A stretch of DNA of 64,000 bases from Roseovarius marisflavi (GCF_900142625.1 NZ_FRBN01000007.1:1-64000); one strand, 5' to 3'. Shown: positions 1 to 9,940, counted from the first letter of the stretch. A program made the numbers and translations. The notes: generated from the letters alone by a model not told the origin.

Positions 1-271
1 CAAACAGGCCGGACACATGACTGCTTCTGACAAATGCACAAATCTGATCAAAAATGTCTTGCTATGCAGGAGCCATCCACACAAGACATTCGCTGCACCT
101 GCTAAATGAAGAAATCGTCGAATTCACACATCGCGGACAACAGTGCATATTCTTGCCTTGATCAACTGCAAAGTATCAGCACATCCGCTATGCTAAACTT
201 CCTTTTGAAGGCATTATCCCATGAGCGACAAAAATAGAAAACAACATTCTGATCCAGTTCGGGATTCGATC

Positions 272-493
272 TCAATGGTGGGGCCCTACGCTCGAATCCG
301 CGTCATTGTAGCGGTCCAGAAAGAACGCTTTCAGGGATAGCTCAATGCAATGTAAGCATAGCGTCATTACAGGCGGTGGTGCGGCAAGCTCATATCCGGG
401 CAAAATCCCGACAGTCTTGTCAGCAGCGTCAGCGGCCTCAAAATTGAGTATCGCCAGATACTTGTAGTAGTTTGCCCTTGAGGTTTCACCCAC
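272..493 (-). pseudogene. HEPN-like protein N-terminal fragment
   Basis: A 73-residue frame opens with GTG and ends early. Its segment around residues 43-58 (LCLHCIELSLKAFFL) resembles the first helices of HEPN-domain proteins, which are small helical proteins often found in toxin or RNase systems. The usual remaining helices and the RxxxxH motif are absent, and bases 1-271 hold no continuation that I can recognise. There is no clear ribosome binding site. The surrounding DNA is poorer in G+C than the rest of the window. I read it as a decayed or truncated gene; it may also be a chance frame. Confidence 0.35.
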
Positions 494-664
494 GGGAAGA
501 ACTGTGATTACGATGACGTCCGACGTGAAAGCTCGGTGCAGGCCGTTTCCATTGCAGGGCGCAACCCGCGCTTGCCTGCGGTCTCAAGCCGAGCTTCGCC
601 CGCGTAATCCAAACAAACCGCAAAGCGGCCTGCGCGAAGCGGTCCCTGGCGCGCCGCTCGACGA

Positions 665-1213
665 TCAACGATCGGCGCTTTTCCATTTGACCGGGGTCAC
701 GTAAACCACGCTGTCATCAAGGCTGACCATGATATCGCCGTCCTGAATATTAACCTGAAGCTTCATCGAGCGAGCCGCCAGCTTACTCAGCTCGCTGGTG
801 TCCGCCTCTGAAAAATTCATGACCTGAAGATTATCAAAACGGGTGGTGCTGTTCTTGATCTTCTCCCACCACATCCCGGCCGTCCGGCCGCCATAGCAAT
901 AAACAGCCACCTTGTCGGCTTTGCCGCAGGATTGACGCACAACCTTTTCGCTGGGAAGTCCCAGTGCCACCCACAACTCGAGCTCGTCACTCAGGCTTTT
1001 TTGCCAAATATCCGGCTCGTCATCCGTTGAAATGCCCTTGGTCATTTCCAATTGCTCATTGGCATTCAGGGCAAAGGCGAGAAGACGCACCATCAAGCGT
1101 TCATCGGTCTCTGACGGATGCTTGGCAACGGTCAGTTTATGGGTCTCATAATAGTGACGATCCATATCGGAAACAGAAAGTTCGACTTTATAAATAGTGG
1201 CTTTTTGCGCCAT
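665..1213 (-). CDS. yaeQ: YaeQ family protein
   Basis: 182 residues, the usual length of the family. The opening MAQKATIYKVELSV, the run AKHPSETDERLMVRLLAFAL, the DDEP motif and a late WW pair match YaeQ proteins closely. The YaeQ fold is related to PD-(D/E)XK nucleases; its cellular role is unsettled (the E. coli and Salmonella members were linked to RfaH suppression). The ATG at 1213 is preceded by a GGGA-type ribosome binding site. Base composition is lower in G+C than the genes to the right. It stands alone, with the HEPN-like fragment downstream, which could make this the edge of an acquired segment. Confidence 0.9.
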   Translation of the reverse strand: MAQKATIYKVELSVSDMDRHYYETHKLTVAKHPSETDERLMVRLLAFALNANEQLEMTKGISTDDEPDIWQKSLSDELELWVALGLPSEKVVRQSCGKADKVAVYCYGGRTAGMWWEKIKNSTTRFDNLQVMNFSEADTSELSKLAARSMKLQVNIQDGDIMVSLDDSVVYVTPVKWKSADR

Positions 1214-1572
1214 GATGTTTCCCAGGATTGCGAAGATAGGGATGCCTAGTGCGTCTGGTCACTTTGTGAAAGCAGATAAAGAAAGGCGCGCCAACAAATG
1301 CGCGGCCAAAGAGGTGGTGCCAAGCTGCCTGACGTATCAGGGCATGACATTTGCTGGTGTAAAGAGCCCCCCTTCGTGCCGCGCCTGACGGGCCGAACCG
1401 GAGCTGCGGGCATGCTGGATGTGGTGCTTCGCAACGCAGTCCTGCGCGACACCCCTAGGGTCACTTGACCCGCAATGTTGCAGGATAAGGGCCTTGAGAC
1501 ATAGGGCCCTCTGCGTAAAAACGCGCCGATGGCTGATTTGACCACCGGCGCGTCACAGTCTTGTGATCGCGC
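1214..1572. other. intergenic region between yaeQ and potD
   Basis: 359 bases separate yaeQ from potD. It contains the strong potD terminator (1516-1553) and must contain the yaeQ promoter, but I see no convincing -35/-10 pair. Short frames on both strands (for example 1197-1388 plus and 1246-1545 minus) show no family resemblance and are not called as genes. Confidence 0.6.
1516..1553 (-). terminator. intrinsic terminator of the potABCD operon
   Basis: Read on the minus strand, a 12-bp stem (ACGCGCCGGTGG paired with CCATCGGCGCGT, one G-T wobble) with a 9-base loop is followed directly by a run of T. It lies about 20 bases past the potD stop codon, so it should end the four-gene importer transcript. 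Confidence 0.88.
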
Positions 1573-2598
1573 TTATTTACGCAATTCGGTCCAGATCGCC
1601 GTGTAATATTCCAACGCTTTGGGCGAACAGGTCGGAAGGAAATGACCAGAGGCCTTGAGATCTTCGGGGATCAGGATTTCGGGCGCGTCTTTCATATCAT
1701 CGGGCATGAACGGGTCAGACCCCGAAATGCCATTGGCATAGCGCGCAAAGGCCGAGATCAGGCCAGCGTTCTCGGGCTCCATGATGAAGTTCAGGAACTG
1801 ATAGGCCTCATCGACATTCCTGGCATCCGACAAAAGGGCAACCGAATCCATCCAGAGCGGAAAGCCCTCTCTGGGATAGCCGAACTTGACCTTGTCATTC
1901 TGTAGCCGTGCCCGGAACACCGCGCCGTTCCAATAGACCGAGGCCAGCATGTCGTTCGAGGCAAGCTTCGGCGTCGCTCCATAATCCATCGATTGCCATT
2001 TCGGCTTGGCCGCCATAAGCACATCGCGGGCCTTTTTCAAAACGGCCGTGTCCTCGGTGCAGGCCTCGCCCCCCACATACATCAGCGCCAGCGACAGTAC
2101 GTCGTTCATCTCGGGCGCGACGTTGATCTTGCCCACAAGCTCTTCGGGCGGATCAAGGAAAATGGCCGAGGTATTGATGTCACCGGAGTAGGTGTCAGAA
2201 TTGACAGCCATGCCAACCGAGCCCCACTGCCACGGCACGGTATAATTGCGGCCCGGATCCCAGGGCACATCGCGCCATTCGGGGGCAATATTGACGTGGT
2301 TGGGCAGTTTGGCGAGGTCCAGTTTCTGGATCAGGCCTTTCTCCACGTAAATCTGAATATAGTTTGCCGAGGGCACCACGAGGTCATAGCCGCCACCGCC
2401 GGCCTCGACCTTGGAAAGTGCGGTGTCGTTGCTGTCGTAATCGGTGACCGTGACCTTGATCCCGGTCTCGGCTTCGAATTTCTCAAGCAGTTCAGGATTG
2501 GTGTAATCCCCCCAGTTGAACAGCTGCAATTCTCCCTCGGCACTTGCGAAAGCCGTGCTTGCAAGCAACACCGCAGCTGCGGAAAGTAATTTCTTCAT
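1573..2598 (-). CDS. potD: polyamine-type ABC transporter substrate-binding protein
   Basis: 341 residues. Residues 1-20 form a Sec signal peptide ending in ASA, so the mature protein is periplasmic. The start of the mature chain, ELQLFNWGDYTNPELLEKFEAE, and the later DLVVPSANYIQIY and LWMDSVALLSDARN segments are typical of the PotD/PotF family, which binds spermidine, putrescine or related cations. The ATG follows a GGGAG ribosome binding site. It is the last gene of the order ATPase, permease, permease, binding protein, and a terminator follows. The substrate cannot be settled from sequence; opine- or amino-acid-derivative binding relatives exist. Confidence 0.88.
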   Translation of the reverse strand: MKKLLSAAAVLLASTAFASAEGELQLFNWGDYTNPELLEKFEAETGIKVTVTDYDSNDTALSKVEAGGGGYDLVVPSANYIQIYVEKGLIQKLDLAKLPNHVNIAPEWRDVPWDPGRNYTVPWQWGSVGMAVNSDTYSGDINTSAIFLDPPEELVGKINVAPEMNDVLSLALMYVGGEACTEDTAVLKKARDVLMAAKPKWQSMDYGATPKLASNDMLASVYWNGAVFRARLQNDKVKFGYPREGFPLWMDSVALLSDARNVDEAYQFLNFIMEPENAGLISAFARYANGISGSDPFMPDDMKDAPEILIPEDLKASGHFLPTCSPKALEYYTAIWTELRK

Positions 2599-2645
2599 GG
2601 TCGTCTCCCGGTTGGTTATTATGGTTTGTTGTGGCTTTGGACGCC

Positions 2646-3455
2646 TCAGTCGCCCCGTCGTGTCAGCATGAAAAAGGCCGTCAGCATCACGACCGTCAGC
2701 CCGATCAATAGCGTAGAGATCGCATTGACCTCGACCGTCATGTTCCGTCGAATCTGGCCCAGCATGTAGGTTGGAAGCGTATCCTGTCCGGCGGACTTTA
2801 CAAACAGAGAGATCACCACGTCATCGAGCGAGGTGATAAAGGCAAGCATCAGCCCGGCAATGATCGCCGGCATCAGAAGCGGCAGCGTCACGTGGCGGAA
2901 GGCCTGCCAGGGCGTTGCGTAAAGATCGGCGGCCGCAGTTTCGAGAGCAAGGTCCATCCCTTCAAGCCGTGCCCGTATCGGCAAATAGGCAAAGGGGATG
3001 CAAAACGCCGAATGCGCGATGATAAGATATCCCAACCCCTGATATCCCGTGGCGACTTTAATGAAGCCAAACAGGATCAAAAGGGCCACCGCGGTCACGA
3101 TTTCGGGCACCATCAGGGGCTGATTTATCATCAGGTAAACAAAGGTCTGCCCGCCCGTGCGCTTGCGCCGCGTTGTGCCCAGGGCGGCCAAAACAGCGAC
3201 GAAGGTAGAGATAAGCGCTGCAAACGTCGCGATTGTGAGGGATCTGAAGGTCGCATCCTTGACCTGTTCATTCGCCCATGCGCGCGGATACCACTGAAGC
3301 GAAAACCCTTCCCAAATCGCGGGCGATGGCCCGGCATTGAACGAAAACAACACCAAGAGGCCGATGGGCAGGTAAAGCATCACGAAGACCATGATCGCCA
3401 GGGTGGAAAAGCCCGGCAGGCGTGCAGCGGAAAATGTACGATCAGCCATGGCCAT
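2646..3455 (-). CDS. potC: polyamine-type ABC transporter permease (PotC/PotI type)
   Basis: About 269 residues with six membrane segments and the EAA loop (LETAAADLYATPWQAFRHVTL, residues ~165-185) that docks on the ATPase. It forms the inner-membrane channel with the preceding permease. The frame is open further upstream, but the ATG at 3455 or the one at 3449 ([13 protein letters not shown]) fits the family best; either overlaps the end of potB by only 8 to 14 bases, which implies translational coupling. PotD follows after 47 bases. Confidence 0.88.
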   Translation of the reverse strand: MAMADRTFSAARLPGFSTLAIMVFVMLYLPIGLLVLFSFNAGPSPAIWEGFSLQWYPRAWANEQVKDATFRSLTIATFAALISTFVAVLAALGTTRRKRTGGQTFVYLMINQPLMVPEIVTAVALLILFGFIKVATGYQGLGYLIIAHSAFCIPFAYLPIRARLEGMDLALETAAADLYATPWQAFRHVTLPLLMPAIIAGLMLAFITSLDDVVISLFVKSAGQDTLPTYMLGQIRRNMTVEVNAISTLLIGLTVVMLTAFFMLTRRGD

Positions 3456-4353
3456 TGTCCCTGTTGGCAAAGCGGACATAAACCGCCAGTGCGACGGCAA
3501 CGATGACCAGCAAGGTTACCGAAAGGGCCGCCCCGAGCGGCCAGTTGCGGCCTGCGCCGAACTGCAACTCGATGAAATTGCCGATCATCATATTGCGCCC
3601 GCCGCCAAGGATACGGGGCGTCACGAACGCGCCCAGAGAGGGAATGAACACCAGAATCGAGCCCGCGATCACGCCGGGCTTGACCACCGGGAACACGACA
3701 TGGCGCAGCACCTGCCAGCGGCTGGCATAAAGATCATACGCGGCTTCGAGCAAGCGCATGTCAAACCGATCAAAGGCCGCGAAAAGCGGCAAGACCATAA
3801 GCGGAAGGTAAACATAGGTCATGCCCAGAAAGACCGCGAAATCGGTGTAGATGATCTGAATTGGGGTGTCGATCACGCCCAACCAAATCAGAAAGGTATT
3901 CAAGACACCCTCGTTGCGGATGATCTGGTTGATCGCAAAAGTCCGCACCAAGAGGTTAGTCCAGAACGGAATCGTGATCAGGAACAACAAGGCCGTGCGC
4001 ATGCGCGCGCTGCGCGTGGCGATAAACCAGGCGGTCGGAAATCCAAAAACAAAGGCGAAAAGCGTGGTGTAAAGCGACAGTTTCACCGAGCGCCAGAAGA
4101 TCGAAAGATGAGCATCGGCCAGCTTGTAGGTGCCATCAAAAATGTCGCGTGAATATAAAATTCCAACCCAGGCATCGGTTGAGAACACCCACTCCACATT
4201 GCCATATTTGCCCGGCTCCAAGAAGGAATAGATCAGGATAATGATCAGCGGGCCTGACGCGGCAATGATCAGCAAAAACAGCGCAGGGGCCGACAGCAAC
4301 CAACTGGCGCGCCTGACCTTGCGATCTGCGGCCTGTTCGGCAGCGCTGCTCAT
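3442..4353 (-). CDS. potB: polyamine-type ABC transporter permease (PotB/PotH type)
   Basis: 303 residues. After a polar start a first helix ([22 protein letters not shown]) is followed by five more and by the EAA loop ([21 protein letters not shown], residues ~210-230). This is the first permease of the importer. Its ATG overlaps the potA stop as ATGA, and its own stop overlaps the start of potC, so the three genes are translated as one unit. Confidence 0.9.
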   Translation of the reverse strand: MSSAAEQAADRKVRRASWLLSAPALFLLIIAASGPLIIILIYSFLEPGKYGNVEWVFSTDAWVGILYSRDIFDGTYKLADAHLSIFWRSVKLSLYTTLFAFVFGFPTAWFIATRSARMRTALLFLITIPFWTNLLVRTFAINQIIRNEGVLNTFLIWLGVIDTPIQIIYTDFAVFLGMTYVYLPLMVLPLFAAFDRFDMRLLEAAYDLYASRWQVLRHVVFPVVKPGVIAGSILVFIPSLGAFVTPRILGGGRNMMIGNFIELQFGAGRNWPLGAALSVTLLVIVAVALAVYVRFANRDNGHG

Positions 4354-5426
4354 TGGACCAACACCTGCAACGCCCCGGGCTCGAACCTGAGACCAACCGC
4401 GTCACCGCGCGCAAGCCCGATTTCGCCCGAGGGTGCGTTTTGCAGCCGGGCCACGATGTGCGTCCCGTCCCCAAGGCGCATGTGACAATGGGTGTCCGTG
4501 CCGAAATACACCGTCTCAACGATGGTCGCGGCCAGACAATTGGCCTCATCTGCGGCGCAGATAGTCACCTGTTCGGGCCGCACGGCAAAGGTCACCTCAC
4601 CTGCATGGCCTGCCACATCGACCGAGAGGGCTTCGCCCGAAGAAAGCCGTGCCTTGCCTGCGTCTGCGCGGCCACTCAGGAAATTCGTTTCGCCAATGAA
4701 ATCAGCCACGAACCGATCAACCGGCTGGTTGTAGATCTCGCGCGGTGCGCCGACCTGCAAGATCTTGCCCGAGTGCATCACCGCGATGCGGTCGGACATG
4801 GTCAGCGCCTCTTCCTGATCGTGGGTGACAAAAATAAAGGTGATCCCGGTCTCGGCCTGCAGGCGTTTCAGTTCTCGCTGCATTTCCTTGCGCAGTTTGA
4901 GATCAAGCGCCGAAAGCGGCTCGTCCAGCAGCAGTACGCGGGGTTGAGGGGCCAATGCGCGGGCAAGTGCGACGCGCTGTTGCTGACCGCCCGACAACTG
5001 TTGCGGCTTTCGCGAGGCAAGGCTTTCCAACTGCACAAGGGCAAGCATTTTTTCGATGGCCTGATGAACCTCGGCCTTGGGGCGGCCCATCATTTGCAAG
5101 CCAAAGCCGATGTTTTCCGCCACGCTAAGATGCGGGAACAAGGCATAACTCTGAAAGACCGTGTTGATCGGGCGCAGATTTGGCGGGTCGGCGGTTATAT
5201 CCTGCCCGTCGAGCAAGATCTGACCGGCCGTTGGTGTTTCAAAGCCTGCAATGAGGCGCAAAAGGGTTGTCTTTCCGCATCCTGAAGGCCCGAGCAATGT
5301 AAAGAACTCGCCCTGATCAATGCGAACCGAAACCTCATTAAGGGCACGTACGGTCTGTGCTCCCGTGCCATAGTCTTTGCGCGCGGCGCGTGCTTCGACC
5401 GCTATTGTTTTGCCCAAAGCTGTCAC
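4350..5426 (-). CDS. potA: polyamine-type ABC transporter ATP-binding protein
   Basis: About 358 residues. It carries Walker A (GPSGCGKTT, residues 46-54), Q-loop, the signature [15 protein letters not shown], Walker B ([12 protein letters not shown]) and the switch His, then a C-terminal TOBE-type domain as in PotA/PotG. It powers import by PotB/PotC. The open frame runs to 5543, but the GTG at 5426 has an AAGGGA ribosome binding site at the right distance and starts just before the domain ([19 protein letters not shown]); the extra 39 residues upstream look non-coding. First gene of the operon. Confidence 0.9.
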   Translation of the reverse strand: MTALGKTIAVEARAARKDYGTGAQTVRALNEVSVRIDQGEFFTLLGPSGCGKTTLLRLIAGFETPTAGQILLDGQDITADPPNLRPINTVFQSYALFPHLSVAENIGFGLQMMGRPKAEVHQAIEKMLALVQLESLASRKPQQLSGGQQQRVALARALAPQPRVLLLDEPLSALDLKLRKEMQRELKRLQAETGITFIFVTHDQEEALTMSDRIAVMHSGKILQVGAPREIYNQPVDRFVADFIGETNFLSGRADAGKARLSSGEALSVDVAGHAGEVTFAVRPEQVTICAADEANCLAATIVETVYFGTDTHCHMRLGDGTHIVARLQNAPSGEIGLARGDAVGLRFEPGALQVLVQ

Positions 5427-5586
5427 TCCGATCCCTTTTCGTATCAGTTGAACCGATACCGCCCGAACTGGCAAGGGGGCCGAGCTTTTTGAAGCAATCG
5501 CAGGCATGCTGCGGATTAGAATGCATGCAGTTTGCCAAGCCATGCGTAGGGCGGCGGCAGGTCATCCCCTGCCCGGCCTGTGGCGA

Positions 5587-6318
5587 TTACACCTCGGGGT
5601 TTGGCAGGCTCTCGAACGCAAGCTTGAGGGCATCGCCCCAACCATCGGAAATGGCGGCAAAATACGGGTCATCCGCCTCAATCCGCAGGATGTTGTCACA
5701 TTTGAAACTGTCCGCGTCGTAAAAACACACATCCAGCGGAAGACCGACCGACAGATTGGCCTTGATGGTGGAATCAAAGCTGAGAAGCATCAATTTCATC
5801 GCATCGGCAAAGCTCATGTCCCGCTCATAGGCGCGCACAAGGATGGGGCGGCCATATTTGGTCTCGCCGATCTGGAAAAACGGCGTCTCGACGCTGGCCT
5901 CAATGAAATTGCCTTCGGGATAGATCAGGAAAAGCCGTGGCGGCCCGCCCTTGATCTGACCACCAAGGATCACCGTCGCGTTGAACCCGGAATCGGCGCG
6001 CTGACCGGTGCTGGCGTGGGTGTCGATCACCCCGCGCAGGGTCTCTGCGACAAGGCGCGCGGCCTGAAACATCGAAGGCACCGACAGGATCGAGGGATCG
6101 CGATCGTCATGCGCCTTGGTGCGTTCCTCAAGCAGGCTCACGACCGCCTGGGTGGTGGCAAGATTGCCCGCCGTCATCATGACAAGCGCGCGCTCGCCCG
6201 GCACATCGAAACGGTGCAGCTTGCGAAAGGTCGAAATATTGTCGACCCCGGCATTGGTGCGGGTGTCCGACATGAAAACGATCCCGCGATCAAGGACCAA
6301 CCCGACACAATAGGTCAC
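5587..6318 (-). CDS. Anbu, proteasome-type N-terminal nucleophile hydrolase
   Basis: 243 residues. The start TYCVGLVLDRGIVFMSDTRT shows the Ntn-hydrolase pattern of proteasome beta subunits and HslV: after removal of Met the N-terminal Thr1 would be the nucleophile, with Asp17 and Lys32 in the expected places. This matches Anbu, the 'ancestral beta-subunit' family, reported to assemble into open helical rings. The start codon is GTG at 6318. It is the last gene of a minus-strand operon with a transglutaminase-like protein (16 bases upstream), an alpha-E protein and a circularly permuted ATP-grasp ligase, the classic Anbu neighbourhood. The substrate is unknown. Confidence 0.92.
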   Translation of the reverse strand: MTYCVGLVLDRGIVFMSDTRTNAGVDNISTFRKLHRFDVPGERALVMMTAGNLATTQAVVSLLEERTKAHDDRDPSILSVPSMFQAARLVAETLRGVIDTHASTGQRADSGFNATVILGGQIKGGPPRLFLIYPEGNFIEASVETPFFQIGETKYGRPILVRAYERDMSFADAMKLMLLSFDSTIKANLSVGLPLDVCFYDADSFKCDNILRIEADDPYFAAISDGWGDALKLAFESLPNPEV

Positions 6319-6334
6319 CTGCGCAACCCTTCCC

Positions 6335-7135
6335 TTACTGTTGCTGCGTCACCCTAAGCGACACATCCATGCTTTCCTCGGCCAGCCCATAGCGGTGCCC
6401 CACAATCGGCGCGGCCTCGGTGTAATCAAGGCCGGTCGCCACCCGCACATAGCGCGTATCGGGCGAAATCGCGTTCGAGACATCAAACCCGACCCAGCCC
6501 AATCCATCGACATGCGCCTCGGCCCAGGCATGGGTCGCGCTTTGCTCGTCCTGGCCATCCATCCGCAGATAACCCGAAACATAGCGCGCAGGAAGCCCCA
6601 TTGCGCGCGCGCAGGCAATGAAGACATGCGCGTGATCCTGACACACCCCATGCCCGGCGGCGAGCGCATCCTCGGCATTCCAGGCGATCTCGGATTTGCC
6701 GGTCTCATAGGCAATCGCGCCATGGATGCGAGCCGATAGATCGTGCATCTTTTCCAGATCGCTATCGCCCTCGACCCTGCGCAGCAACTCGCGACAGCCT
6801 TTGCCCGCACGGGTATGCTCGGTCGTTTTTTGAAACAGCCAGAGCGGTGCAAGCCCCTGATGCACGCCAACCACCCCGGCGGCATCGCTCATCTCGACCA
6901 CCCCTTCGGCACGCACGACAAGCTGTGTCACCTCGGGCTCAAAGCTGAACAGAATGACGTGGTTGCGGTGATGGTCGTCAAATTCCACCTGCTGCTGCCC
7001 GCCCTCAACGGTGATCTTCCAGTCTCGCACGACCTGACCGCGCGTCGGTTTCGGCGACAGTCGAATTTGCTGCACCCCGTAAGGCACCGGGGCGGAATAA
7101 TCGTAGCGGGTCGTGTGTTTGATCAAAAGGCGCAT
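6335..7135 (-). CDS. transglutaminase-like cysteine protease family protein
   Basis: 266 residues. An N-terminal beta-rich domain (RLLIKHTTRYDYSAPVPYG, then LSPKPTRGQ) is followed by the transglutaminase core with Cys165 in GHGVCQDHAHVFIACARAMG, His202 in ATHAWAEAH and Asp218 in GWVGFDVSN, a complete Cys-His-Asp triad. Such enzymes cleave or form amide bonds. In the Anbu operon it is thought to act on peptides made by the ATP-grasp ligase. The gene starts 3 bases after alpha-E ends, so it is co-translated. Confidence 0.92.
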   Translation of the reverse strand: MRLLIKHTTRYDYSAPVPYGVQQIRLSPKPTRGQVVRDWKITVEGGQQQVEFDDHHRNHVILFSFEPEVTQLVVRAEGVVEMSDAAGVVGVHQGLAPLWLFQKTTEHTRAGKGCRELLRRVEGDSDLEKMHDLSARIHGAIAYETGKSEIAWNAEDALAAGHGVCQDHAHVFIACARAMGLPARYVSGYLRMDGQDEQSATHAWAEAHVDGLGWVGFDVSNAISPDTRYVRVATGLDYTEAAPIVGHRYGLAEESMDVSLRVTQQQ

Positions 7136-7138
7136 GGC

Positions 7139-8083
7139 TTATCCGTAGAACCTGTAATCAATCTCGATCTGGTTGCTCAGCGCCGACAGGTTTTGCAGCA
7201 CCTCCTGCACATATTCATGCAGCCCATACTCGAAAATCGCGTTGACATCATGGCTTAGAAACCGCCGACACATCGTATCGACCACCTGATGACAAGGCAG
7301 GCGCAGGTCATAATCGCTCGCCAGATACCTCAGGTTGTCGCGCAGCTTGCCGCAACAGAAATTAAGACTGCGCGGCATGCATTTGTCGAGGATCAGAAAC
7401 TGCGCAATGCCGCGCGGGGTGACATCGGGGCCAATCGCCATGCGATACCCGCCTTCGGCACTGACCGAGCGCAGGATCGTATCCCATTGCACATTATCAA
7501 GCCGCGACCCGACCGCGGCGGCCGAGGGCAACAGCACATAATATTTCACGTCCAGAATGCGCGCGGTATTGTCGGCGCGCTCGATAAAGGTGCCGATGCG
7601 CACGAAATCGTAAATCTCGTTGCGCAGCATGGTGCCGTGAATGGCGCCCCGCACCAACGCGCTGCGCTCGCGCACCAGCGCCAGCACTTTGGGCAGATCG
7701 CGGTCGCGCACCTTGCGCGCCATCGCGTCGCGTAACATCATCCAGCACGAATTGACCGCCTCCCATGCCTCGTGGGTGAGGGCCGTGCGCACCAGCCGCG
7801 CGTTCTGGCGCGCCTGCCCCACCACCGACAGAACAGAGGCCGGGTTGTCAGGATCGCGCAGCATCCAGTCGATCGCAAGATCGGCCGTCACCTCGCCGTG
7901 TTTCTCGCCGTAACCCTGCGACATCGCCCCGGCCTGCAACACCGACATCCAGTCATCCGCGCCGCTTCCGGCACGGGTCAGCGCGATGCGCTGACCGGTC
8001 TCGATCATCCGCGCGGTATTCTCCGAGCGTTCAAGCAGACGCGCCATCCAAAACAGGCCACCGGCGGTTTTTCCAAGCATCAC
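7139..8083 (-). CDS. alpha-E domain protein
   Basis: About 314 residues, mostly helical, with the family pattern MLGKTAGGLFWMARLLERSENTARMIETG at the start and repeated ERADNTARILD-type helices. The alpha-E domain has no known catalytic activity; comparative genomics ties it to circularly permuted ATP-grasp amidoligases and transglutaminase-like proteases. The start may be the GTG at 8083 or the ATG at 8080; a GGAGG lies 5 or 8 bases upstream, inside the end of the ATP-grasp gene, whose stop abuts the GTG directly. Confidence 0.9.
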   Translation of the reverse strand: MMLGKTAGGLFWMARLLERSENTARMIETGQRIALTRAGSGADDWMSVLQAGAMSQGYGEKHGEVTADLAIDWMLRDPDNPASVLSVVGQARQNARLVRTALTHEAWEAVNSCWMMLRDAMARKVRDRDLPKVLALVRERSALVRGAIHGTMLRNEIYDFVRIGTFIERADNTARILDVKYYVLLPSAAAVGSRLDNVQWDTILRSVSAEGGYRMAIGPDVTPRGIAQFLILDKCMPRSLNFCCGKLRDNLRYLASDYDLRLPCHQVVDTMCRRFLSHDVNAIFEYGLHEYVQEVLQNLSALSNQIEIDYRFYG

Positions 8084-9499
8084 TTAATCCTCCAGCACCC
8101 AGGTGTCCTTGGTGCCCCCGCCCTGCGACGAATTCACCACAAGCGAGCCCTTCTTCATCGCCACCCGCGTCAGACCGCCGGGGGTGACCTGAATGCCGTC
8201 TTTCGACATCAGCACGAACGGGCGCAGATCGACATGGCGCGGCGCAAGCCCGGCCTTGGTAAAGACCGGCACGGTTGACAGGCTAAGGGTGGGTTGCGCG
8301 ATGTAATTGGCCGGGCGCGCCCGCAACTTGCGCTCGAATTCCTTCAGTTCTTTCTTGCTCGCCGCCGGGCCGATCAGCATGCCATAGCCGCCCGATCCGT
8401 GCACCTCTTTGACAACGAGGTCGGAAAGGTGCGCCAGCACGTAATCAAGGCTTTCCTTCTCGCTGCACCGCCAGGTCGGCACGTTCTGTAAAATGGGGCG
8501 CTCGCCGGTATAGAATTCGACGATCTCGGGCATATAGCTATAGATCGCCTTGTCGTCGGAAATCCCGGTGCCGGGCGCATTGGCGATGGTGATCCCGCCG
8601 GCGCGGTAAACATCCATGATGCCGGGCACGCCAAGCGCCGAGTCGGGGTTGAAATTCAGCGGATCAAGAAAGTCGTCATCGACCCGGCGATAAAGCACAT
8701 CAATCGGGCGATAGCCGCGCGTGGTGCGCATCGCCACGCGCCCGTCCACCACCCGCAGGTCGTGCCCCTCGACAAGCTCGACCCCCATCTTGTCGGCCAG
8801 AAACGCGTGTTCGTAATAGGCCGAGTTGTAAATCCCCGGCGTCAGAACCGCGACCGTCGGCGTGCCGTCACACCCCTCGGGCGCCGAGGCCGCCAGCGAC
8901 CGGCGCAGGTTGCGCGGATAATCCGAGACCGGACGCACCCGCGTCTTGCTGAACAGCTCGGGAAACATCCGCAACATGGTCTCGCGGTTTTCCAGCATAT
9001 AGCTCACCCCCGAAGGCGTGCGGGCATTGTCCTCAAGCACGAAAAACTCGTCCGGGCCAGTGCGCACAAGGTCGATCCCGGTGATATGGGTATAGATACC
9101 GCCGGGTGGCATGACCCCGATCATCTGGGGCAGAAACGCCTCGTTGTTGGCAATCATCTCGCGCGGCACACGGCCCGCGCGCAGAATTTCCTGCCGGTGA
9201 TAGATGTCATGCAGAAACGCGTTGATCGCGCGCACCCTTTGTTCGATCCCGCGCTCAAGGCGTTGCCATTCGCGACCGTCGATAATGCGCGGAATGATGT
9301 CAAACGGGATAAGCCGCTCTTCGGCCTCGGACCGCCCATAGACATTAAAGGTGATCCCGGTCAGACGAAAAAGGTCTTCGGCCTCGCGTTGCTTGGCGCG
9401 AAGCCGGGCCGCGTCTTCCTGACCCAACCAGCCATCAAAGGTCTCATAGGGCCGACGAACCGCCCCGTCATGACCATGCATCTCATCAAACATATCCAT
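8084..9499 (-). CDS. circularly permuted type 2 ATP-grasp protein
   Basis: About 471 residues. Segments such as RPYETFDGWLGQED, GRSEAEERLIPFDIIPRII, LEDNARTPSGVSYMLENRE and VVKEVHGSGGYGMLIGP are those of circularly permuted ATP-grasp ligases, proposed to form peptide-like amide bonds using ATP. It is the first gene of the Anbu operon. The frame stays open to 9598, but the ATG at 9499 (MDMFDEMHG) with an AGGGA about 11 bases upstream is the better start; the extra upstream residues look non-coding. Confidence 0.9.
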   Translation of the reverse strand: MDMFDEMHGHDGAVRRPYETFDGWLGQEDAARLRAKQREAEDLFRLTGITFNVYGRSEAEERLIPFDIIPRIIDGREWQRLERGIEQRVRAINAFLHDIYHRQEILRAGRVPREMIANNEAFLPQMIGVMPPGGIYTHITGIDLVRTGPDEFFVLEDNARTPSGVSYMLENRETMLRMFPELFSKTRVRPVSDYPRNLRRSLAASAPEGCDGTPTVAVLTPGIYNSAYYEHAFLADKMGVELVEGHDLRVVDGRVAMRTTRGYRPIDVLYRRVDDDFLDPLNFNPDSALGVPGIMDVYRAGGITIANAPGTGISDDKAIYSYMPEIVEFYTGERPILQNVPTWRCSEKESLDYVLAHLSDLVVKEVHGSGGYGMLIGPAASKKELKEFERKLRARPANYIAQPTLSLSTVPVFTKAGLAPRHVDLRPFVLMSKDGIQVTPGGLTRVAMKKGSLVVNSSQGGGTKDTWVLED

Positions 9500-9940
9500 G
9501 TTTTCATGCTTTCCCTGTGTCCTCGCGCGCACAATGCTGATGTGCTGAACAAAGAATGAACCCACGGGTTTTTGCCCCTTTGAAACGCGCAGACGCACAA
9601 AAAAAGGGCGTTTCGCATGGGTTTGCAGCAGAGGACTCGTCCAAATGCCGTTTTTTTGAGGATGCCCCCCCCGAGGGCACGCTCAAAAGAAACGCGGGCC
9701 TCGTGGCCCCTCCTCACGCCGCCGGATCTCAGGGGCAAAATGCGCCGAGTCCTGCAAGAGGCGCGCAAAAATTGTCCGTTTCTGGGCTGAGAGTGCTTGA
9801 AATAGCCCCCTATTCCTGCGTTTTCTCGCCTGGAGCTGAAAAAGTTTGGGCTGAAATGGCCGGGGCGTGATCTTTGCCCCAAAGCCCGACCCGGGGATCA
9901 TGAGCATTGGGGCATCCATGCCAGAGAAAATGAGCGGACC
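9500..9940. other. divergent intergenic region, ATP-grasp operon / rsmJ
   Basis: 441 bases between two divergent genes, presumably holding both promoters. It has homopolymer runs (T7, C8, A7) and several short inverted repeats but no motif I can name. A plus-strand frame at 9556-9870 does not resemble the N-terminal domain of RsmJ or any other family. Confidence 0.5.

Noticed and set aside
5470-5586. GGCAGG-CCTGCC hairpin after the Anbu gene as a terminator
   Set aside because: The stem is only 6 bp and no T-run follows on the minus strand.
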